From positions 124,001 through 188,000 of the forward strand of contig JACKBQ010000002.1 in assembly GCA_020634455.1 (NCBI GenBank): 64,000 bases of DNA, written 5' to 3'. The stretch is from Ardenticatenaceae bacterium. GTDB lineage: Bacteria; Chloroflexota; Anaerolineae; Promineifilales; Promineifilaceae. Both the position numbers and the translations under genes were made by a program. The notes beneath the pieces are model-generated. The model saw only the letters and a program-made list of their open reading frames with translations. It did not search any database and was not told where the DNA came from. This document shows, piece by piece, positions 10,001 through 18,589 of the stretch (positions are counted from its first letter, which is position 1; each line of letters opens with the position of its first letter).

Positions 10001-12166
10001 TATTCGCTAAATGTGGAATTGTTGGCAAACCAGACGGCGCTGCCAGATTTCCAGCCTGTCAATTTTCCTCCTCTGAATACGACCTATCCGGGGGTGAAAA
10101 CGCTCATTTTAACCCATGAAGCTCGTTTGGCTGAGCGTTATCCAGTTACTACGGCCGAATTGATTACGGCCGTACAAACCCTGGCAGAACACCCTGCGGT
10201 CGCCGGTCAGATCATTGATCTTGGCAACTTGCCGGCTCCATACCCGGCTGATGCGTTATCCAATGTGTATGAAACCTGGGATGAGAACGCAGACAATCCT
10301 TTTTATGCCAATCTGGTAGCCATTTCAGTAAAACAATTCCTGGCAACCATTAAAAATGCATATCCCGACTTAACATATATTGTCATCATCGGTGGCGATG
10401 AAATTGTCCCATTTCGACGAGTACCGGACGAGGTGCCTGTTGCCAATGAAAACACCTACAATGAAGGCCTGCTTGAGGCATCTCCGATAGGGGCAGCCCT
10501 AAATCAGAGCTTTTTCCTAAGCGATACCTATTACAGCGGCTTTACCCCAATCCTCTGGCGAGGGCGTGAGCTGGTTTTGCCAGAATACGGGCTGGGACGT
10601 TTGGTTGAAACGCCAGGCGAGATGATTGCTGCTATTGACACCTTTGTGCAAACGCCAATTATTACTGTAACGACGGGGTTAGTGACAGGTTACGATTTTC
10701 TTATGGATCATGGTGAGTCTGTTCAGGGTGCATTGGAAAGCAAAGGGCTGGTTGTCTCGACTTTGATTTCGGACTTTTGGCAGGTGGACGCGCTTCAAAC
10801 TATTTGGCTCGATCAGTTCCACAGCGTGCAGGCGATCAATGCGCATTTTAGCCACAGCCGCGTGATTCCTGCAGAAACTGCGGGCGGTGTTTTAACACCC
10901 GCCGATGTGGCCGCTAGCACGCAATTAGCCAATACGCTCGTCTTTTCCGTTGGCTGTCACTCGGGCTTATCGGTGGTGGATGGGCAGGCCGTTTCTGGGC
11001 AGAACCAGGATTTTGCCCAGGTTCTGTTGGGCCAGGGCGCTACGTATGTAGCCAATACCGGGTTTGCCTATGGCGATGGCGATGTCATTGGGTATTCGGA
11101 AAAGTTGATGGATTATTTTGTGCAGCATTTGGAAACAGGGGGGAACGTGGGCCAGGCGTTGCAGTTGGCTAAACTGGATTACTTGAACAACATGGGTGTC
11201 CATTCCCTGACTGTTTATGACGAAAAGGTGCTGAATGTAGCCACCTTGTATGGTTTGCCTATGCTGCAATTGAATTTTCCGGTAACAACGGCCGTTCCCA
11301 ACACGACCTTCCAACTGCCTCCCTTTAGCTGGCGACCAACCGGAGTTTGCTCAGCCGATGCGCTGTGTGCACAAACTGTCACCGTGACCCCCAATTTTGG
11401 CACAGAAAACGTGAACAGTACGGCCGTAACTGGCCAATACTTCACGGTGGACGGTCAAACGCAAACCATTGCGGGTTATCCCATTCAACCACTGACAAGC
11501 CAGGATATTACACAGCCAGGAACCATCGCTCGCGGCATTTTGTTTGAAGGCGGCCTCTATGAAACAGTTGAAACCTTCAACCCCGTGATTACTCGCGTCA
11601 TCACTGATGACACCCGCATTGAATTGTGGCAGCAGGAGCCGGAGTTCTCAGTCTTCAACAGTTGGACCCCGTCCCTGTGGAGCCTGGTCAACTCTGTGCG
11701 CCAGCCAGAAGGAATCCAGCAGCAGCTGGTAACGATTCCGGCGCAATACAAAGCCACCTCTGGCACTCTGGGAACAGAGCGCAAAATGAGCGAATTAACA
11801 TACACTGTGTACTACTCTGTTACCAATGATTTTATCCCCCCCAACATTTGGTCAGTGGAGCAATTGCCGGACACGCCGACTACTGTGGGTCTGGCTGTAG
11901 AAGTGACGGATTTTTCGGCAAATATCATTCGAGTGGTTGCCATCTATACCGTTGGCGATGGTCATTGGCAATCTGTAGATTTGGTGGCGGATCAGGATAA
12001 TATCTGGCGGACGACTGTCAACAATGGCTTACCACGCACCGATTCGCTTGAATTCTTTGTTCAGGCCGTAGATAACAGCGGCAATGTGGCCGTTCACGAC
12101 AACAAAGGGCATTATTTTGGGCTAGGCTATTTTGAGATTTTCCTGCCAATTGCGATCAAAAATTAA
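7094..12166 (+). CDS. Exported beta-helix protein fused to clan CD (C25/gingipain-like) peptidase
   Basis: A 1690-residue exported protein; start at 7094 is supported by GGAGGGA just upstream and an N-terminal signal sequence. Residues ~50-620 are beta-helix repeats related to the preceding gene (SAADTGPGTLRQAM, many ISGN and IGLN motifs). A tandem IANAQG hexapeptide linker (about 874-903) follows, then a peptidase-like region: IVIIGGDEIVPFRR, a His-containing block NAHFSH (His near 1251) and the strand-plus-Cys block FSVGCHSG (Cys near 1288). The order His block then Cys block matches clan CD cysteine peptidases, closest in style to family C25. The C terminus is FEIFLPIAIKN, parallel to the LPLIIK tail of the upstream protein. 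Probably a cell-surface protease with a long stalk; the catalytic assignment is inference. Same strand as the preceding gene, 264 nt apart. Confidence 0.75.
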   Translation: MKRFTGTSLMAVGRKVLLLVGLCTAVFTSHVAFTNKFATLEAPYAVNAVFTVTSAADTGPGTLRQAMLDMAAGDIITFDTAVFPPAAPATITLQTELPTIALDNITIDASEAGVILDGSQIGLANGIGLNITGSAGVTIQGLQIVNFTFAGIRLAQGATNAMIGGDRLVGNGPVGQGNLISQNFYGVFLENNTTLNNLVVGNLLGTDVTGTVSQGNTMAGVVIAAGASQNRLQNNLISGNDLTGVVIRDSLTANNEVVGNFIGTDITGVAALANGQNGVHILSAPNNIVGGATADLQNVISGNTVYGVQVDGNGATGNQILGNLIGLNSVGETAVANESSGVYVGIGASGTLVGGSSLAEANIISGNGRGGIEVVIADGNEIRGNLIGLDATGALPVGNGEFGVMVTANASSNLVQANVISGNGSHGLVIAGSGTTENYVLGNIIGLNAAETTAVGNNGAGIVVNLQATNNHIGGYGPAEPNTISGNKDQGIWLASSGTTGQELIGNKVGLDSAGTNAFPNGVGVVIEARASFNTAVNNEIAHNYNGGVIIGDSATLNQTTGNLLQGNEIHHNEGTAVKMMLGNQLLNNNIANNRYNAIQVIGGELTQDTVWSTQGDLTTYVISRDISDAFDYNLAVPAARQLTIEAGVTVQFDLHLGAQITGTLNVNGSEYAPVQFASSQRFTNPQPGDWTGLNFAPGSQGNINYASIEFAQNGIRQTGGTITLAYSTVAASGNNGILFQGGTLNLANNAVAGNRGLGINNQTGQMINARQTWWGSADGPGNVGGVGDSYSANVNGQNWLTDPGMKNQWQTAPVLNPGTHQFAINDEQDIHWFRIPVGANNATITTTLNNLPGDYDMFLFTGLEEEATAPNDIANAQGIANAQGIANAQGIANAQGIANAQGIGDGNSCSTMYLGQLMDVGEANTGNLLQSSCLTGSQSEKIHAETWDQSGWYYLLIAGHNGAHYTTSYSLNVELLANQTALPDFQPVNFPPLNTTYPGVKTLILTHEARLAERYPVTTAELITAVQTLAEHPAVAGQIIDLGNLPAPYPADALSNVYETWDENADNPFYANLVAISVKQFLATIKNAYPDLTYIVIIGGDEIVPFRRVPDEVPVANENTYNEGLLEASPIGAALNQSFFLSDTYYSGFTPILWRGRELVLPEYGLGRLVETPGEMIAAIDTFVQTPIITVTTGLVTGYDFLMDHGESVQGALESKGLVVSTLISDFWQVDALQTIWLDQFHSVQAINAHFSHSRVIPAETAGGVLTPADVAASTQLANTLVFSVGCHSGLSVVDGQAVSGQNQDFAQVLLGQGATYVANTGFAYGDGDVIGYSEKLMDYFVQHLETGGNVGQALQLAKLDYLNNMGVHSLTVYDEKVLNVATLYGLPMLQLNFPVTTAVPNTTFQLPPFSWRPTGVCSADALCAQTVTVTPNFGTENVNSTAVTGQYFTVDGQTQTIAGYPIQPLTSQDITQPGTIARGILFEGGLYETVETFNPVITRVITDDTRIELWQQEPEFSVFNSWTPSLWSLVNSVRQPEGIQQQLVTIPAQYKATSGTLGTERKMSELTYTVYYSVTNDFIPPNIWSVEQLPDTPTTVGLAVEVTDFSANIIRVVAIYTVGDGHWQSVDLVADQDNIWRTTVNNGLPRTDSLEFFVQAVDNSGNVAVHDNKGHYFGLGYFEIFLPIAIKN
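9713..9802 (+). repeat. Five tandem 18-bp units encoding IANAQG
   Basis: Five consecutive in-frame 18-bp units encode the identical hexapeptide but differ at synonymous third positions (aac/aat, gcc/gca/gcg/gct, cag/caa). They form a linker between the beta-helix and the peptidase region. The silent divergence indicates an old array kept at the peptide level. Confidence 0.9.
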
Positions 12167-12176
12167 CTCTAGAGGC

Positions 12177-12205
12177 GAGGTGGTGTGGTTTAGGTACACC
12201 ACCTC
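12177..12205. terminator. Hairpin between convergent genes
   Basis: Perfect 10-bp arms GAGGTGGTGT (12177-12186) and ACACCACCTC (12196-12205) with a 9-nt loop lie between the convergent peptidase and NACHT genes. The position suits a bidirectional terminator, although no long T-run follows on either strand. Confidence 0.55.
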
Positions 12206-12257
12206 ATCCAATTTCAAACGGCCGTACCCGACCTCACTTTAAAGGCTCCAGCCTGGG

Positions 12258-15200
12258 CTACCTTACAGCAAAAATCGGTTCACCGTAAATTTCGTTCACT
12301 ATAAATTGGAAGAAAATGGTTACCCAGGTTTCCAACCGATTGCAAGTATCCAGCTGGTTAAAAACCGAGGTGAGCGATTGAAAAGTTTGAGAGCGATTGT
12401 TGTTCACCAAAACCTCAAACCAAAACATGGCGGCCCGGTAATTTACCAAATCTCCAATGGTTTCTGTGGGAATTGTGGTTCTGATAGCATGGCCCATGTC
12501 GTTTACTAACTGGTTGACCTCTAGAAAGTTTTCCACCAGCTCTGGCTCGTAAACATGCACGCGCGATAGCAAATCAACGATGGCTATTCTGATTGCGGGT
12601 TCCTTCACCAGGTCTGCTTCCTGCACAATCATTTTCAGGATGGCAAAGCCAAACTGGTAGTAGCCAAACTCCACCAGCGCATTCCGCAGCTCTTCTTTAA
12701 TAACCCAGTTGATATAGTTAATATCTCGCAGGGCAATCATCTGTTCTACGATTTTGGTGACTTCAGGGCACAGCGGCACGTCTGTGGTTTGCCCACTTTG
12801 AGCCATGCAGAAGAACGTGAGGCCAGGCCAGCGTTGGCTGCGCTGCTTATTTTGCCAGCAGCCTTGTGTGCGCCGATTGATGGTGGCGTATATGTGGCTC
12901 AGGGCTGTGCGTCCAGCAATTGTGGCAAAGCGGTCATCCAGCGGAATGGCGAAGGTGGGCACAACATGGCTAAATGGCCCGGCTGGTTCAACCTCAATTG
13001 CTTTGTTAAAAAGGCTCACAACGAGAGGGATTGCCTTATCCGGGGTGGCCAAGACGTGCCGCCGCCACGCGGTTTGGGCCAAAATGGCGATGAGCAGGTC
13101 GCGCTCGTTGACGAGTTCCAGACTGAGCTGGTGGAGGTCGGTAACGGCCGTTTCCGCCACATCCATAAATGCACAAAGCTGGCGGGCAGTATCTCGCCGC
13201 TGGCTGCGCCCGGCATCATTTTTGAAAAACAGCCGCAGCTCTGGCAAATCCAGCACCGAATCATCTGGCGTCTCGCGCGTGGTTTTGGCCGCAAAGCCGA
13301 TGATGGTTTTTAAGACGGCCGTTCGCAGCAAGTTTTTGATGGTGTACGGCCGTTTGCCCAATTTGCCTGGCTGAATAAATAACAATCGCTCCAGCAACCC
13401 GCGCCACAATGTCCGCAGCCGCTTGGCCCATTCGGGTTCTGTGTACGCATCAAACAAAAACATCAACGACAGGCCAATCAGCGATTCTAAAATATGCGGG
13501 CGCGGCAGTTGCCAGCCATGCAGCAAGCGATCTGCCAGATTGCTCAACAGGGCAAAACCCACCTCCCTATCCCGCCGCCACAAAATAAACGATTGTCGAA
13601 TAGCCACTGCCCGCACTGCTGGCGACCAATCAGCCAGCATTGTTTCTAGCAAATCTTGAAATTGCAGCCGCGCCGCCACTGTGATGACAATGTAATCGCT
13701 GGCAGAGCAAGTGGCTGAAACCGCATCGTGGTAGAATGTGTCCCAAAGCCATTCGCCAGCCCTGGCCAGATTCCCCTTGAGCGATTGCCCTGCTTGCCAA
13801 AGTTGGCTCAAAAGCGCCCGCGTTTTTTCGCGATTGCCCAACCCATACTCGGTTAGAGCGGCTACCAATTTATCTCTGATTTGGTGCGATTTTAACTCCG
13901 CCAGATGCATGATGAGCGGGATATTTTCTGCCGCCAGCTCCATGCCCAAAGCATGAATGACCGGCCCGGAGAGGAACGGCTTGGTGTATGCCTCCTCAGC
14001 CAACGCCTGGTACATGGCAGCTCTGGCGGCAGTGTCTGTTGGCAACTGTGCATATAGCTCCCGCCCGCCAAAATAGTCGTAAAAACGTTCGTAGCGGAAA
14101 GATATAGTCTCGTCCACGTGCTTCAAAATACCGGCGTCAACCAGCCGGGTGAACGAATCGTTGGAATGCTGCCCCCAGCCGGTGGGTTGGTGAGCCACGA
14201 TAAACTTCCATAGCGGTTCACCAGAGCTGGTAAGCACATCGCGGGTTTGAGCATCGCTGAGTTTGTTGCTGTACGCACCGTCAGACAGCATCAGTGGTAC
14301 CAGCTCCTGCTCCAGGAAGAGGATGTCTTCTTCTCGCAGCCGTTGGCTGGCAACCAGCGCCCGAACGAAGGCAGGGAAAATGTCAATGATGTGAATGTGC
14401 TGCGGCATGGGTGCCTCGGTGTACGTTTCAGCAATCAGCCGCAGCAGCAGCGGATCGCGTAGGGCATTGCGAAGGGAGAGCTTGAGATCGCTGTAGGCAG
14501 TTTGCAGGGCGTAGGTCTGGCGGTAACTTTCGTAAACGGAGGCCATGTCTTGCTGCTGAAAACGGGTGAGGCGCACGCCCAGTTTGGTGGGTTGGTACCA
14601 CGCTGTTGTTGCGGCAGGCTTCTCCTGATAGTAGCGGGAGTGGGAGAGGGTTAACGGCCGTTTCAAAACCCGCCACGCCTCACTTCGCGAAGAAATTACC
14701 AGCTTCAGCCAGGGATACGGCTGGGCGCTGGCCATCTGGTCAATGCGGTACAGCAGTTTGCTGCCCTCCGCATGTTCGTTAATTGCGTCAAACACCACCA
14801 CCACTTTCCGGCCGCTCTGCCCAATGAGATCGTCAATATTGGCAAACAAATTTGCGCTGCTCGCCGCCGCTTCGTCTAAAAAATAGGCGAGGGTTTTGGC
14901 CAGCGTGCCGGTTAGTTCATGCTCCACGCTGAGGCCTACGCCGTTGAGCATGATGAACAGCACGTCCTCATCGTTGGCTAGCGCGGCGGGCAGTGCGGCC
15001 AAAAAGCAGCTCTTGCCTGCCCCCGAATTGCCGGTGATGACCAGGACTGTCTTTTCGCTTTTTAGGAACGTTTGGAAACGGCCGTACACCCCCCGCCGCT
15101 GGTGATAAACGCGAGGATCATATTTGCCTTGCACCGATGCCCAAAACGGCCGTGACATCTCTGCCGCCGCTTGTTTTAGCGCCGACCAGCTGAATGGTGT

Positions 15201-15647
15201 CGCTGGTTCTGCCTCGGCGGACTCGCGCTGCGCCGCATACTCCCATTCCCGCAAAATGGCACCCAGCTGGGTAATTGCCTGGTTCTGCTCACGAAAATAT
15301 TGCCGCCGCGACAGGTTGAGCAGCTGGGCTACATACTCTGTGCCCAGCCCGTTGATAAAGCGTTCCCGCAAAATTGTGTAGTAAATGGAGGGTTGCTCGT
15401 TGTTACCTGCCGTTGACTTCAGGCTATTAACTGCTTCCAGCAAAATAGTGTGCAAGGTCAGCCCCAAACTGGCTTCATCACGCTTGTTTGTGGTGGTTTG
15501 GTGTCGGCTGCTAACCAGCCGCAGGCGGCTTAAGGGATGATTGCCTAAATTGTGGAAAGCTTTGGTTTTGAGGTTTTTCAGGGCGTCCGTAATGGTTTTG
15601 ATGGTGAAGGTATTGGCAGGTTCGTTTTGCTGGTTTTCCGACGCCAT
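12258..15647 (-). CDS. NACHT/STAND-type P-loop ATPase with N-terminal HTH-like region
   Basis: A 1129-residue protein when started at the ATG at 15647, which has AAGGAAG upstream; an upstream in-frame start at 15827 would add 60 unlikely residues. Residues ~92-128 (RERFINGLGTEYVAQLLNLS then RRQYFREQNQAI) look like a sigma-region-4/HTH fold, an arrangement I associate with STAND proteins of filamentous bacteria. The P-loop is TGNSGAGKS near 205-213 and Walker B is VVVVFDAINEH near 281-292, followed by SRSEAWR, which fits a sensor block. The remaining ~700 residues are helical, possibly HEAT-like repeats. Family knowledge: NACHT/STAND ATPases are signal-sensing switches in regulation, defence or cell death; no effector domain is recognisable, so the role is open. 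Its start faces the PAP2 gene across a 296-nt divergent region. Confidence 0.75.
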   Translation of the reverse strand: MASENQQNEPANTFTIKTITDALKNLKTKAFHNLGNHPLSRLRLVSSRHQTTTNKRDEASLGLTLHTILLEAVNSLKSTAGNNEQPSIYYTILRERFINGLGTEYVAQLLNLSRRQYFREQNQAITQLGAILREWEYAAQRESAEAEPATPFSWSALKQAAAEMSRPFWASVQGKYDPRVYHQRRGVYGRFQTFLKSEKTVLVITGNSGAGKSCFLAALPAALANDEDVLFIMLNGVGLSVEHELTGTLAKTLAYFLDEAAASSANLFANIDDLIGQSGRKVVVVFDAINEHAEGSKLLYRIDQMASAQPYPWLKLVISSRSEAWRVLKRPLTLSHSRYYQEKPAATTAWYQPTKLGVRLTRFQQQDMASVYESYRQTYALQTAYSDLKLSLRNALRDPLLLRLIAETYTEAPMPQHIHIIDIFPAFVRALVASQRLREEDILFLEQELVPLMLSDGAYSNKLSDAQTRDVLTSSGEPLWKFIVAHQPTGWGQHSNDSFTRLVDAGILKHVDETISFRYERFYDYFGGRELYAQLPTDTAARAAMYQALAEEAYTKPFLSGPVIHALGMELAAENIPLIMHLAELKSHQIRDKLVAALTEYGLGNREKTRALLSQLWQAGQSLKGNLARAGEWLWDTFYHDAVSATCSASDYIVITVAARLQFQDLLETMLADWSPAVRAVAIRQSFILWRRDREVGFALLSNLADRLLHGWQLPRPHILESLIGLSLMFLFDAYTEPEWAKRLRTLWRGLLERLLFIQPGKLGKRPYTIKNLLRTAVLKTIIGFAAKTTRETPDDSVLDLPELRLFFKNDAGRSQRRDTARQLCAFMDVAETAVTDLHQLSLELVNERDLLIAILAQTAWRRHVLATPDKAIPLVVSLFNKAIEVEPAGPFSHVVPTFAIPLDDRFATIAGRTALSHIYATINRRTQGCWQNKQRSQRWPGLTFFCMAQSGQTTDVPLCPEVTKIVEQMIALRDINYINWVIKEELRNALVEFGYYQFGFAILKMIVQEADLVKEPAIRIAIVDLLSRVHVYEPELVENFLEVNQLVNDMGHAIRTTIPTETIGDLVNYRAAMFWFEVLVNNNRSQTFQSLTSVFNQLDTCNRLETWVTIFFQFIVNEIYGEPIFAVR

Positions 15648-15804
15648 TTCCGCTTCCTTGAAGGGTAAACATTGCCTGGACACATGAGCAACGTTTATAG
15701 AAACCCATTCTACAAGAAATGCGCCTGCTGATACAAGTCTGGCACTGTTTTGGCAGTGAAAAGCGTCCCGCTGGGCTATGCTGAGGCCAGGTTGTGTAAG
15801 CGTC

Positions 15805-15825
15805 GGTCGGATTAGCAATCCGACC
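15805..15825. repeat. REP-like palindrome GGTCGGATT-agc-AATCCGACC
   Basis: Perfect 9-bp arms with a 3-nt loop in the 296-nt divergent region between the NACHT and PAP2 genes. It resembles the hairpin at 24534-24552 (GGCGGAT/ATCCGCC). The rest of this region (15826-15930) holds low-complexity runs with repeated GACGC, GCAGATT and CTCTGTG words similar to those before the amidase gene; no convincing promoter was seen. Confidence 0.6.
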
Positions 15826-15943
15826 AACTTATAAAAGCAGGACGCGGATGAACGCGGATGACGCAGATTTTATAGATTGCTCTCTGTGAAACTTTGTGCT
15901 TTCTCTGCGTAACTCTGTGTTCCGCTTTTTGAAGGAGGAAAAG

Positions 15944-16861
15944 ATGAATCCTGTATTTGAGTGGGGCATTGAATTTATGCGGGTTCTTCAGGACGGTGTT
16001 GGAGCCGTTGGGGTGGACCTTGCCAAATTTTTCACGTTTATGGGCAATCAGGAGTTTTATATTTTGCTGTTCCCGCTGCTGTTTTGGTGCGTGGATCGGG
16101 CGTTGGGGGCACGGGTGGCGATTTTGTATCTGCTGTCCGTGGTGCTGAATACGGATGTGAAGGATGTGATTGTGCAGGAACGGCCGTATCAACTCATCCC
16201 CGACATCGCCCAGACTGATCCGGCGAGTTCCTACATGTACGGCGAGGGATACGGCATGCCCAGCGGCCATTCGCAGTTTGCCATGACGGTGTGGGGCGCA
16301 CTGGCCCTGTGGATGAAGAAAGGTTGGTTTTGGGCCGTGGCAATTGTGCTGGTGTTGCTGATTGGCGTCTCGCGGCTGGTGTTGGGCTTTCATTTTCCCA
16401 CGCAGGTGCTGGCCGGCTGGGGGCTGGGCCTGGTTGTGGTACTGGCTTATGTGATTTTGACGCTGCCTGTGGAAAGATGGCTGGCTTCCCTGCGGCTGGA
16501 GATGCAGCTGCTGTTGGCGATTGCGCTGCCGCTGGGTTTGCTCTGGCTCCATCCCGTGGCTGATACGATTGCGGCAACGGCCGTTCTTCTCGGCTTGGGC
16601 ATTGGGTTAGCTTTAAGCCAGCGCACCATTCGCTATGTGGCCAACGGGGCCTGGTGGCAGCGGGCGCTGCGGTATGTGGTGGGCATCATCGTGCTGCTGG
16701 CCATTTACCTCGGCCTCAGCGTCGTTTTCCCCGAAGAAGGGGAATCGCTCTACGTGCCGCTGCGCTTTACCCGCTACGCCCTCATGGGCTTCTGGATCAG
16801 CTTCGGCGCACCCTGGCTGTTCACCCGCACGCGCCTGGTGCCGGTGGTCCAGCCCGCGTAA
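15944..16861 (+). CDS. PAP2-family membrane phosphatase
   Basis: A 305-residue integral membrane protein of the phosphatidic acid phosphatase type 2 family. Start at 15944 is set by GAAGGAGGA immediately upstream. Motifs seen: the PSGHS core (GMPSGHSQFAMT) and the third motif SRLVLGFHFPTQVLAGW, both expected for the histidine phosphatase active site at the membrane face. The first motif region is around VIVQERPYQL. Several hydrophobic helices follow, and the protein ends in a TM-rich tail. The substrate is probably a lipid phosphate or polyprenyl pyrophosphate, which the sequence does not resolve. The stop codon is 98 nt before the amidase start, with a repeat-rich gap (CACAGATT/CGCAGATT words). 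Confidence 0.88.
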   Translation: MNPVFEWGIEFMRVLQDGVGAVGVDLAKFFTFMGNQEFYILLFPLLFWCVDRALGARVAILYLLSVVLNTDVKDVIVQERPYQLIPDIAQTDPASSYMYGEGYGMPSGHSQFAMTVWGALALWMKKGWFWAVAIVLVLLIGVSRLVLGFHFPTQVLAGWGLGLVVVLAYVILTLPVERWLASLRLEMQLLLAIALPLGLLWLHPVADTIAATAVLLGLGIGLALSQRTIRYVANGAWWQRALRYVVGIIVLLAIYLGLSVVFPEEGESLYVPLRFTRYALMGFWISFGAPWLFTRTRLVPVVQPA

Positions 16862-16959
16862 ATTCTAAAAAAAACCACAGATTTCGCAGATTACACAGAT
16901 TTTTCTCTGCGTCCTTCGCGTTCTCTACGGTTAAATTAATTTTAAGGGAGAAAATCACG

Positions 16960-18462
16960 ATGACGTTTCCTGAATATGAACAGTACGACGGGTTGGGGCT
17001 GGCCGAATTGGTGCGCAATGGCGAGGTTTCGCCGCTGGAGCTGGTTGAAGCGGCGATTGAGCGGATTGAAGCCCGAAATCCGCAGGTGAATGCGGTCATC
17101 CACAAAATGTATGATGAAGCGACGCAGATGGCCATGAAAACGGCCGTTCGCACACCCGATGCCCCGTTTGCGGGTGTCCCCTTCCTGCTTAAAGATTTGC
17201 TAGCCGAATACGGCGGTACACCGCTGCGCAACGGCAGCCGCATTTTCCAAAATTATGTCTCCAAAGCAGATGGCCCGATGGTGCAGCGGTACAAAGCGGC
17301 GGGCCTGATTGTGTTGGGCAAAACCAACACGCCAGAACTGGGCATTACCGGCGTCACCGAACCGGAACTGTTTGGCACGACCAACAATCCGTGGGATTTA
17401 AGCCGTACGGCGGGTGGTTCCAGCGGCGGATCGGCGGCGGCGGTGGCCAGCCGCATGGTGCCGCTGGCGCACGGCGGGGACGGGTTGGGCTCGATCCGCA
17501 TTCCGGCGTCGTGCTGTGGATTGTTTGGCCTGAAGCCAACGCGCCGCCGCAATCCGCGCAGCACCGATTACGATGCGTGGCAAGGGTTTGTCTGTGAGCA
17601 TGTGCTCACCCGCTCCGTGCGGGACAGTGCGGCGATGCTGGACGTTACGGCCGTATCCGACCCCCACTATCCAGATGCGATTCGGGTGGGGAAACGGCCG
17701 TTCCTGCAAGAAGTGGGCCGCGATCCGGGCAAGCTGCGCATCGCCTACACCGCCGAGCCGTTCATGGGGGACACGATGGACGATGCCTGCCTGAAAGTGC
17801 TGGCCGAAACCGTTGCCCTGTGCCGCGAGCTGGGGCACGAGTTGGTGGAAGCCGCCCCGCAAATTGACGGCAAAGCGTACGCCAAAGCGACGATGACGAT
17901 GCTGGCGGGTGAAATCCGTGCTGACATTGATGAGGCAGGCCGAATGCTGGGCCAGCGCCCGGGACCAGAATTCTTTGAAAAGACCACCTGGGCCATTGCC
18001 TTGATGGGCGGGCAAATCAGTGCGGGCGATTTTGTGCAGGCGATGCGGGACATGCAGCGCACCGCTCACAAAATCAACCAGTTTTTTGCCGATTACGACG
18101 TGCTGCTGACCCCCACGCTGGCGCAGCCCCCGGCCAAATCAGGCACGATGCTGCCCAGCGGGGCCGAGGCGATGGCTTTGCAGGTAATCGGCCGTTTGCG
18201 GGCAGGCAGCGTGCTGAAGGCGCTCAAGATGCTGGATACGGCCGCTGTGGACTCGTTCCGCTTTACGCCGTCCACACCGCTGTTTAACGCTACGGGCCAG
18301 CCCGCCATGTCCGTGCCGCTGGGCGGCTCGGCGGATGGCTTGCCGATTGGGATGCAGTTTATCGGCCGTTTTGCCGATGAGGCGACGCTGCTGCGGCTGG
18401 CGGCCCAACTGGAGCAGGCCAAACCCTGGGCCAACGAGATACCGCCAATTGTGCAATATTAA
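16960..18462 (+). CDS. Amidase-signature hydrolase
   Basis: A 500-residue amidase of the AS family. Start at 16960 follows AAGGGAG; the frame extends further upstream but overlaps the PAP2 gene. The Ser-cisSer-Lys triad is complete: Lys78 in PFLLKDLLAEYGG, Ser154 in AGGSSGGSAAA and the nucleophile Ser178 in GDGLGSIRIPAS. Length and layout fit cytoplasmic amidases that hydrolyse small linear or cyclic amides (acylamidase/NylA-like); it lacks the glutamine-specific context expected of GatA, and no gatB/gatC lies nearby. The gap before the gene contains A/T-rich repeated words. An inverted repeat just after the stop may terminate transcription. Confidence 0.85.
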   Translation: MTFPEYEQYDGLGLAELVRNGEVSPLELVEAAIERIEARNPQVNAVIHKMYDEATQMAMKTAVRTPDAPFAGVPFLLKDLLAEYGGTPLRNGSRIFQNYVSKADGPMVQRYKAAGLIVLGKTNTPELGITGVTEPELFGTTNNPWDLSRTAGGSSGGSAAAVASRMVPLAHGGDGLGSIRIPASCCGLFGLKPTRRRNPRSTDYDAWQGFVCEHVLTRSVRDSAAMLDVTAVSDPHYPDAIRVGKRPFLQEVGRDPGKLRIAYTAEPFMGDTMDDACLKVLAETVALCRELGHELVEAAPQIDGKAYAKATMTMLAGEIRADIDEAGRMLGQRPGPEFFEKTTWAIALMGGQISAGDFVQAMRDMQRTAHKINQFFADYDVLLTPTLAQPPAKSGTMLPSGAEAMALQVIGRLRAGSVLKALKMLDTAAVDSFRFTPSTPLFNATGQPAMSVPLGGSADGLPIGMQFIGRFADEATLLRLAAQLEQAKPWANEIPPIVQY

Positions 18463-18487
18463 ATTGTGCCAGGGAGGGGGAATCATT

Positions 18488-18521
18488 CGAAGTGGGGAAG
18501 GGCTGGCACTTCCCCGCTTCG
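18488..18521 (+). terminator. Putative terminator after amidase
   Basis: Thirteen-bp arms CGAAGTGGGGAAG and CTTCCCCGCTTCG with one wobble pair and an 8-nt loop, followed by a short T-rich stretch (tatttt). It separates the amidase from the leaderless LuxR gene downstream. Confidence 0.55.
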
Positions 18522-18577
18522 TATTTTGGTGGATTATTTGGTTACGGCCGTTTTTCGCCCTTCCACCCACCTTCACC

Positions 18578-18583
18578 TATAAT
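18578..18583 (+). promoter_or_regulatory. -10 box TATAAT of a leaderless gene
   Basis: A consensus TATAAT ends 6 nt before the GTG start at 18590, so transcription should begin at or next to the start codon. No Shine-Dalgarno sequence is present. The paralogous gene at 20952 has the same hexamer at the same distance. No clear -35 box is seen. Confidence 0.7.
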
Positions 18584-18589
18584 GTTTGG

